Below are positions 15,086 to 20,482 of a stretch of 20,482 bases of DNA, piece by piece. The stretch covers positions 1 to 20,482 of the forward strand of contig DDTL01000027.1 of NCBI GenBank assembly GCA_002344345.1. The letters are read 5' to 3'. Below the pieces are notes generated by a model. That model was not told where the DNA came from. It searched no databases and saw only the letters and a list, made by a program, of their open reading frames with translations. Origin of the DNA: Saprospiraceae bacterium UBA2365 (GTDB lineage Bacteria > Bacteroidota > Bacteroidia > Chitinophagales > Saprospiraceae). Within the stretch, counting starts at the first letter, position 1. Each line of letters begins with the position of its first letter. The position numbers and the translations under genes are program-made.

Positions 15086-16417
15086 TTAATTGGCTTTTGG
15101 CATATAGTACAAGACCACTCTGCCTTCTTTTTTAAGGTATTCCCTTGCAACCCTTTGAATGTCTTCTCTTGTGACGGCCTGATATTTGGCAAATTGTTTA
15201 TTGATCATATCAGCATCTTTGTACATGGTGAAATAATTGGCCAAAGAACTCGCCCTGCTTGAAATACTGGTATTGCTATTGACCAGATCGCTTTCTTTCT
15301 GGTTCAGAAGTTTTTGGAATTCATTTTCTGAAATAAGTTCATTTTTAACTTTATCCAACTCCTTATCGATACCTTGTTCCAAAGTCTCCGGATCGATTCC
15401 CATATTCGGAATACCAAATAAAATTTTCAAACCCTGATCTTCAAGTCCCAGCGGGATTGCCTGAACAGTCAAAGCTGTCTGTTCTTCATCAACCAGCTTT
15501 TTGTACATTCTGCTGCTTTGTCCGTCTGACAGCAAGGTGCTGAGCATGTCCATGGCATAATAATCGCGTGAGCCAACCGGAGGCAGTGGATAGGCGTGGA
15601 TGATCGCCGGCAGCTGAATATTATCGGTGAAAGTGTCCCTTACCTCTGATGTGCGTCTGGGTTCACTGACAGTTGGACGGATGATTTTTTTATTTCCTGC
15701 AGGAATGTCTCCAAAATACTTATTGACCAGTTCTTTGGTTTTTGCCAGGTCAATATCACCTGCAATGACAAGAACTGCATTATTCGGCACGTAATACATG
15801 TCGTGAAAAGCTTTTATATCTTCCGTGGTTGCACTTCTGATATGCTCATCCAATCCCAGAACATCTGATTTGTAAGGATGCACCGTATAAGACCGTTTCA
15901 AGGTTTCTGTCAGCAATCTTCCGTATGGACGATTGTCCCGGGTTTGTTTCATCTCTTCTGTTACCACGCTTTTCTGGGTGGCTACACCAATTGAATCAAT
16001 CACCAGGTGCAGCAATCTTTCGGATTCCAGCCATAAACCCAGTTCAAGTTGGTTGGAAGGCAAATAGACATAATAGTTGGTGATATCAAAACTTGTCCAG
16101 GCATTCAGTTCACCCCCGGCTTTTTCAACGATTTCTGAGAATTCTCCGCGTCCTATGTTTTTGGATCCTTCGAACATCAAATGTTCAAAAAAGTGTGCAA
16201 AACCTGTACGGCCGGAGTAATCATTTTTAGCTCCGACATGATACATGATATCGACGACGACATTAGGCGTAGTGTTGTCCTGATGAAGGATGACATGCAG
16301 TCCGTTACCCAGCTTAAACTCAGTAAACTCAATCCTTGCGCCCTGACCGTTACCGATGAAAGGCAAAATTGAAACAAACAATAAACCAAGTAAAAAATTA
16401 AGATTCATTTTTTTCAT
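15086..16417 (-). CDS. Active M16B zinc metallopeptidase subunit (HxxEH)
   Basis: The 443-residue protein carries a signal peptide (1-25, ending IGNGQ). It has the inverted zinc motif H75-F-F-E78-H79 in GFAHFFEHLMFEGS, with third ligand E155 in VVTEEMKQTRDNRP, 76 residues after H79 as in the family. The second half (about 215-440) has the NNAVLVIAGDIDL start but its MYKKLVDEEQTALTV segment lacks the R/Y pair, which the neighbouring protein provides. Together the two would make an active heterodimeric peptidase cutting oligopeptides or unfolded chains in the periplasm; the substrate is not known. M4 (MNLNFLL) is an alternative start that gives the same signal peptide. It is the first gene of the pair. 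Confidence 0.92.
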   Translation of the reverse strand: MKKMNLNFLLGLLFVSILPFIGNGQGARIEFTEFKLGNGLHVILHQDNTTPNVVVDIMYHVGAKNDYSGRTGFAHFFEHLMFEGSKNIGRGEFSEIVEKAGGELNAWTSFDITNYYVYLPSNQLELGLWLESERLLHLVIDSIGVATQKSVVTEEMKQTRDNRPYGRLLTETLKRSYTVHPYKSDVLGLDEHIRSATTEDIKAFHDMYYVPNNAVLVIAGDIDLAKTKELVNKYFGDIPAGNKKIIRPTVSEPRRTSEVRDTFTDNIQLPAIIHAYPLPPVGSRDYYAMDMLSTLLSDGQSSRMYKKLVDEEQTALTVQAIPLGLEDQGLKILFGIPNMGIDPETLEQGIDKELDKVKNELISENEFQKLLNQKESDLVNSNTSISSRASSLANYFTMYKDADMINKQFAKYQAVTREDIQRVAREYLKKEGRVVLYYMPKAN

Positions 16418-16972
16418 ATATAAGATTTTTATTTTTTCTGTCAGGTTATATGGAATCTTTGATGTATACTTCTTAAAATGCTCTTACATACCGGCATTTT
16501 TTAACATTCTGGTTTCTACCTTAGTAATCACCCTGAATGTTATCCTATTCAGACCTTCAAATAAAGCGTCCGTTTTTTTATATCGATTACATATATGCGT
16601 TTTCAAAAATTAACGTAAAACAGTGATTAAGGATTTGTTATTTAGGTCGAAATTGTTCAAATCAACTATATTTTTGGCTTTTCAATATACAAAAATACTG
16701 CATTTATCAAATCTGGTCTATTAAATAGACGGAACTGTTGATATTATCTATGAATTGTTGGTTTTGGTGGTTTGATGGCAGGAATGATTTCCGGATATGT
16801 ATTGGATTTTGGCACAGGATACGCTGGCAGTTGGGTAAAATATTGCTCAACAAAAGATTGGCAGATACAATGTTAATCATATCTGCCAATGGTATTTCCA
16901 ACGGGTTGATTTTCTGTAAAACATGCATGTAATACATGTAATTTTTGAAAATGATGATTTCCGAATCAGTAG
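16418..16972. other. 555-bp intergenic region between rhlE and the M16 pair
   Basis: No convincing gene is seen; the short frames here have no protein features and overlap each other. It must hold the promoter of the M16 pair (minus strand), but no good TAnnTTTG match was found within 80 nt. Structures noted: inverted arms AAAATGC (16475-16481) with GCATTTT (16494-16500), arms TAACATTC (16502-16509) with GAATGTTA (16535-16542), and close behind the rhlE stop two adjacent palindromes, ACATGCATGT (16921-16930) and TACATGTA (16933-16940). Confidence 0.5.
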
Positions 16973-18196
16973 TTATCCTGCAGCATAGGATCTTTTTTGC
17001 CTGCTTCTGCCAAAAAATTTATGATTTTTTTTGGAAGGAGGCAATGGCTTTTCGATCTCAACAACAGGTTCAGTCTGAAAAGGATGTATTTTGCTTACCG
17101 GAATTTTTAATCCGATCAGTTTTTCAATATCGCGCAGGTCATCCCGTTCTTCTGCGTCGCAAAATGCAATGGCCACACCTGATTTTCCGGCTCTTCCGGT
17201 CCTTCCTATCCTGTGAACATAAGTTTCGGGAATATTAGGAAGATCATAATTGAAAACATGTGACAGCTCGTCGATATCAATCCCTCTTGCAGCAATGTCT
17301 GTGGCTACCAAAACCTGTAATTTTCCGGTTTTGAAATTGTTCAGTGCCGATTGGCGGGCAGTCTGGCTTTTATTGCCGTGAATGGCTGCTGCCTGAATGT
17401 TTTCTTTGTTCAGCAACTTGGTGACCTTGTCAGCTCCGTGTTTTGTCCGGGTAAATACCAACGCTGTCGGAATGCTGAATTCATCGATCAGATGTACCAG
17501 CAATTTTGGTTTGTCAGCTTTATTGGTATGGTACACGCTTTGATCGATCATCTCTACCGTGGTTGCAGGTGGAGTCACCTCAACTTTTGCCGGATTTTTC
17601 AGGAGAGATTTTGCCAGATTCTGGATTTCCTGAGGCATTGTTGCCGAGAAAAACAAGGTTTGTCTCTTTTGTGGCAATCGCGCGATTATTTTTTTGACGT
17701 CATGTATAAAACCCATATCCAACATCCGGTCAGCTTCGTCCAAAACAAAAATTTCCAGACTGTCCAGCTTTATGAAACCTTGTCCGACCAAATCAAGTAA
17801 TCGTCCGGGTGTAGCGATGAGAATGTCTATCCCTTTTTTAAGCGTATTGGTCTGATGTAGTTGGGATACACCTCCGAAAATGGCAGTGTGACTGATAGAT
17901 GTGAATTTGGCGTATGCTGAAAAACTTTCGTCAATCTGTATGGCAAGCTCTCTGGTTGGTGTTAAAATCAATACTTTGATACCGTTCTTTCGTTCCTGCT
18001 TTTTTAAAAGCAATTGTATGATCGGAATGGCAAAAGCAGCAGTTTTTCCTGTGCCTGTTTGCGCGCATCCCTGCAAATCTCGCCCATCCAACACATAAGG
18101 TATGGCCAATTGCTGGATCGGAGTCGGGTTCGTATAACCCTCTGCTGTCAATGCTTTCATGACAGGTTCAATTAAATTCAAATTTTTAAAAGACAT
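16973..18196 (-). CDS. rhlE: DEAD-box ATP-dependent RNA helicase, RhlE type
   Basis: The 407-residue cytoplasmic enzyme uses ATP to unwind short RNA duplexes, with roles in ribosome assembly and RNA turnover. The motifs are complete: Q motif region (PTPIQQLAIP, 25-34), Walker A AQTGTGKT (45-52), PTRELAIQI (80-88), TPGR (129-132), DEAD (153-156), SAT (184-186), ATDIAARGIDI (298-308) and HRIGRTGR (328-335). The short basic tail (about 375-407, KKNHKFFGRSRQKRS) is typical of Bacteroidota RhlE-like proteins and probably binds RNA. The start MSFKNLNL is the normal one for the subfamily. The gene stands alone, with long gaps on both sides. The name fits the subfamily, though Bacteroidota have several close paralogues. 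Confidence 0.93.
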   Translation of the reverse strand: MSFKNLNLIEPVMKALTAEGYTNPTPIQQLAIPYVLDGRDLQGCAQTGTGKTAAFAIPIIQLLLKKQERKNGIKVLILTPTRELAIQIDESFSAYAKFTSISHTAIFGGVSQLHQTNTLKKGIDILIATPGRLLDLVGQGFIKLDSLEIFVLDEADRMLDMGFIHDVKKIIARLPQKRQTLFFSATMPQEIQNLAKSLLKNPAKVEVTPPATTVEMIDQSVYHTNKADKPKLLVHLIDEFSIPTALVFTRTKHGADKVTKLLNKENIQAAAIHGNKSQTARQSALNNFKTGKLQVLVATDIAARGIDIDELSHVFNYDLPNIPETYVHRIGRTGRAGKSGVAIAFCDAEERDDLRDIEKLIGLKIPVSKIHPFQTEPVVEIEKPLPPSKKNHKFFGRSRQKRSYAAG

Positions 18197-18594
18197 TAAA
18201 TTTGTGTAAAATTAGCACCGGTCAGACGTTGTATTTTCTATACCGGTATAAAGGTAGGTTTAATATTTGTGGCTTACAACCTGCCACCAGTTTTGGTAAA
18301 ACGCTGCAAAGCTAACAAGATAAATCATACCTTGTATGTTTTTTTACGTATCTTTAAATTTAAATATGTTTGATAATCAATAAAATATATTTATTGTCCA
18401 AATTGAAGAATTAAAAAATTAATTACAGGAAGACAAATCCTGACTGTCTTGAGTTATTTCAACAGGCAATTTTATACCGCTTTAGTATGTATGTCAATTG
18501 GAAAATCGGTGCAGTTTTTATGTAAGTATGTGCAATTATGTAATTTCAGCTCTTCAATATTTTAGTTAACTTTGCTAAATAATTTTAAAACCTA
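18197..18594. promoter_or_regulatory. Divergent region between rhlE and the CNNM/CBS gene
   Basis: This 398-bp AT-rich region has no gene. It contains a perfect 12-bp palindrome TATACCGGTATA (18239-18250) about 43 nt upstream of the rhlE start. A small stem CATAC/GTATG followed by seven T lies at 18326-18345 (plus strand). A pair of overlapping hairpins lies at 18426-18450: CAGGA with TCCTG, or AAGACA with TGTCTT, which cannot form together. The promoter of the CNNM gene lies at the right end. Confidence 0.45.
18543..18574 (+). promoter_or_regulatory. Promoter of the CNNM/CBS gene
   Basis: TAACTTTG (18567-18574) matches the Bacteroidota -7 element TAnnTTTG exactly. TTTC at 18543-18546 is a one-mismatch -33 element with a 20-nt spacer. 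Transcription would start near 18581, leaving a leader of about 14 nt before ATG 18595. Confidence 0.6.
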
Positions 18595-19650
18595 ATGACG
18601 CTTCTTTTAGTTTATTTATTCATTGCCTTGTTCACCTCATTTTTGTGTTCTATCATGGAGGCTGTTTTATTGTCAACGCCGCTTTCTTATGTAAAATCAA
18701 AAATTGGATCAGGTGATAACAGGGCTTTATCTTTCCTGCGGTTAAAAGAAGATATTGAAAAACCACTTTCTGCAATATTGTCTTTAAATACCATTGCGCA
18801 TACTGTGGGCGCAGCAGGTGTGGGCGCTCAGGCTACCAAAGTTTTTGGAGATGCTTATTTTGGTGTGGTTTCTGCTGTACTCACAGTACTCATTCTGGTA
18901 TTGACAGAGATCATTCCGAAATCACTTGGGGCCAATTACAGTAAAGAACTGATGGGTATTTCAGCAGGTATCATTAAGGGTATGATCATTATTATTTATC
19001 CGTTGGTTTGGGTTTCTGCCATACTTACAAGGGTCCTTGCGCGCAAGGATAAAGGATTTACCACCAGTCGGGAAGAAATTTCCGCCCTGGCCAGTATAGG
19101 AGTCCAGGAAGGTATTTTTGGAGATAAGGAAAATAAGATCATTCAGAACCTGATGAAACTCAAAAACATCCGATTGTCTGAAGTGATGACCCCAAGGATA
19201 GTGGTGGTCGTAGCCAATGAAGAGATGACATTGCAGGAATTTTTAAAAAATAAGGATTTCCTCCATTTTTCCAGGATCCCGATTTATCATGACAACCGCG
19301 ACAATATTACCGGCTATGTATTCCGTGAAATGGTTTTTGAAAAACTTGCAGAAGATCAGTTTGATCTTCGGCTCAAAGATATCAAACGACCCATTATTTC
19401 CTTCCCGGAAAACATCACTTTGTTTAAGGTCTGGGAAAAATTGCTGGAAAATAAGGAACAGATTTCACTGGTGACGGATGAATATGGTGGTATGGACGGA
19501 ATAGCAACCCTGGAGGATATTATCGAAACGCTGCTTGGATTTGAAATAGTTGATGAAAAGGATACGGTGGACGATATGCAAAAATATGCCATGGAACGAT
19601 GGAAAACCAAGCAGAAAAAATATGAATTGCTCAGGGATGAAACAGAATAA
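18595..19650 (+). CDS. CNNM-CBS domain transporter-like protein without CorC_HlyC domain
   Basis: The 351-residue membrane protein belongs to the CNNM (DUF21) family, linked to Mg2+ export or homeostasis. The CNNM transmembrane domain covers about residues 1-150, with the conserved LSLNTIAHTVGAAGVGAQA (62-80) and TEIIPKSLGANY (104-115) segments, followed by the acidic helix region EEISALASIGVQEG (160-173). Then comes a CBS pair: VMTPR at 197-201 opens it and DEYGGMDGIATLEDIIETLLG (295-315) closes it, the usual nucleotide-binding module. The protein ends about 35 residues later, so the CorC_HlyC domain found in most bacterial relatives of about 430 residues is absent. The start ATG fits the promoter and TM1. 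It is convergent with the DUF456 gene, 21 bp away. Confidence 0.9.
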   Translation: MTLLLVYLFIALFTSFLCSIMEAVLLSTPLSYVKSKIGSGDNRALSFLRLKEDIEKPLSAILSLNTIAHTVGAAGVGAQATKVFGDAYFGVVSAVLTVLILVLTEIIPKSLGANYSKELMGISAGIIKGMIIIIYPLVWVSAILTRVLARKDKGFTTSREEISALASIGVQEGIFGDKENKIIQNLMKLKNIRLSEVMTPRIVVVVANEEMTLQEFLKNKDFLHFSRIPIYHDNRDNITGYVFREMVFEKLAEDQFDLRLKDIKRPIISFPENITLFKVWEKLLENKEQISLVTDEYGGMDGIATLEDIIETLLGFEIVDEKDTVDDMQKYAMERWKTKQKKYELLRDETE

Positions 19651-19671
19651 AATTCGGAAAGTTCAACATTT

Positions 19672-20148
19672 TCAGAATGCTCCTGAGATGAAATAATAGG
19701 CCATAAAAATGGTTACCACGAGCTTCATCAGTGTTCCGGCTACAAAACCGATGAAAGAACCGAATGCTGACTTCAATGCTTTGTTAGCATGCTGACCTCC
19801 GATCAATTCCCCTGCAAATGCACCCAGAAATGGTCCGGTGATCATGCCCCAGGGTGGGAAAAAGAACAAACCAACCAATAAGCCTGCTGTAGCTCCGTTG
19901 ATGCCCATTTTCGTCCCACCCAATTTTTTGGTGCCATATACAGGCACCCAGTAATCGATGATGGTAACCGCTATGGTAATGGCTGCCCAAAGGACTAAAA
20001 AACCAACGCTGAAAGGTTCTTTTGAAGTGATTTGAAGTAAAATCAGGGCTGCATAAGCAACCGGTGGACCAGGAAGAACCGGTAAAAAACAACCTAAAAT
20101 GCCAACCACCAATAATATGCTGCCAGTAATGATCAGGAAAAGATCCAT
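19672..20148 (-). CDS. DUF456 family membrane protein
   Basis: The 158-residue integral inner-membrane protein matches DUF456, whose function is not known. It has about four or five hydrophobic segments. The family hallmark GCFLPVLPGPPVAYAALIL (19-37) follows TM1. The middle has VTIIDYWVPVYGTKKLGGTKMG (61-82), typical of the family, then a glycine-rich block (GLLVGLFFFPPWG, GPFLGAFAGELIGG) that could form re-entrant or glycine-zipper helices. The C-terminus ends in a last membrane helix. The start MDLFLIITGS leads directly into TM1. It faces the CNNM gene with a 21-bp gap, so the two share a transcription end zone but no operon. Confidence 0.9.
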   Translation of the reverse strand: MDLFLIITGSILLVVGILGCFLPVLPGPPVAYAALILLQITSKEPFSVGFLVLWAAITIAVTIIDYWVPVYGTKKLGGTKMGINGATAGLLVGLFFFPPWGMITGPFLGAFAGELIGGQHANKALKSAFGSFIGFVAGTLMKLVVTIFMAYYFISGAF

Positions 20149-20482
20149 CTGAAAGTGTTTTATGAAATGATAAAACGAAAAATTAGCTTTGCAAGTTCAA
20201 AAAAAAATCATTCTCCGTACAGAAAAACAACGGCTTTCAAACGTTTTTAACCTTTACTGTAGGATTAAATATGTGAAAAACAATATTTTATTAGGCGCTT
20301 AGGAGCCAAAACTAACCAACATGTTGTTCATTTAATATGTTAGTTATTCCATATTTTCTTTTCAAAGTTATCGCAAAGAGGGATTTTTTAAATAAGCACC
20401 AAAATACGTTGATACTTTCAGATTCAACCCCTTCAGGGTAGTATTAAGCGAGTGGCTTTTTCACGGCATTGCATGCCTTGTT
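20149..20482. other. 334-bp region at the right edge, no gene seen
   Basis: No coding region is supported. There is a palindrome CAACATGTTG (20317-20326) with outer arms ACTAAC (20311-20316) and GTTAGT (20339-20344), and a small hairpin GGCAT/ATGCC at 20465-20477 at the window edge. The left part should hold the promoter of the DUF456 gene, but no clear element was found. Confidence 0.5.

Noticed and set aside
16707..16937. Overlapping small ORFs on both strands between rhlE and the M16 pair
   Set aside because: No start signals, no domain or signal peptide, and the two frames occupy the same DNA; chance frames in AT-rich sequence.
17351..17800. Plus-strand 149-aa ORF inside rhlE
   Set aside because: Antisense shadow of the helicase core; no motif of its own.
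1..20482. tRNA, rRNA or transposase genes
   Set aside because: No cloverleaf, rRNA segment, transposase motif or paired terminal repeats were recognised on either strand.

Overview
The window looks like a chromosomal segment of a Bacteroidota bacterium, probably a Saprospiria/Chitinophagia-type relative. The reasons are the moderately AT-rich DNA, the near absence of Shine-Dalgarno sequences, two good matches to the Bacteroidota -7 promoter element (TAnnTTTG, at 4751 and 18567), and protein types common in that phylum: a short adenylate kinase, an NlpC/P60 lipoprotein, POT peptide transporters, paired M16B peptidases, an RhlE helicase and a CNNM/CBS protein. The genus cannot be told from the sequence alone.
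Layout: (i) 1-4750 is an AT-rich accessory region. It holds a short unrecognised protein plus a secreted beta-rich protein (199-1618), a secreted protein with MORN-like repeats (1904-2617), and a minus-strand three-gene operon (4299-2772). That operon reads as a toxin-like gene, then an XRE/HigA-like antitoxin, then a SecB-like chaperone, the order of a toxin-antitoxin-chaperone (TAC) module. The toxin-like gene is broken by what looks like one missing base in a homopolymer at 4059-4062. The DNA upstream carries a small dyad and a cluster of hairpins. (ii) 4780-8960 holds a secreted M14 zinc carboxypeptidase, a GC-rich 14-15 bp tandem repeat, nlpC/p60 followed by adk on the minus strand, and a flavin-reductase-like protein that appears to start at TTG. 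(iii) 9025-12728 holds two divergent POT/MFS transporters. One has the canonical ExxER motif and an unusual soluble insert of about 140 residues; the other lacks most of that motif. (iv) 12868-16417 holds two M16B peptidase subunits, an active HxxEH protein and an inactive partner with an R/Y pair and a LolA-like C-terminal domain, followed by a clear terminator. (v) 16973-20148 holds rhlE, a CNNM/CBS protein without the CorC_HlyC domain, and a DUF456 membrane protein.
Regions ii to v are mostly housekeeping or nutrient related. Secreted proteolysis (M14, the M16 pair) and peptide import (POT) fit together as a peptide-scavenging theme, which is an inference. The most interesting part is the TAC-like operon with its disrupted first gene and a long antitoxin C-terminal tail that could be a chaperone-addiction sequence. 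No tRNA, rRNA, CRISPR array, insertion sequence or transposase was seen.
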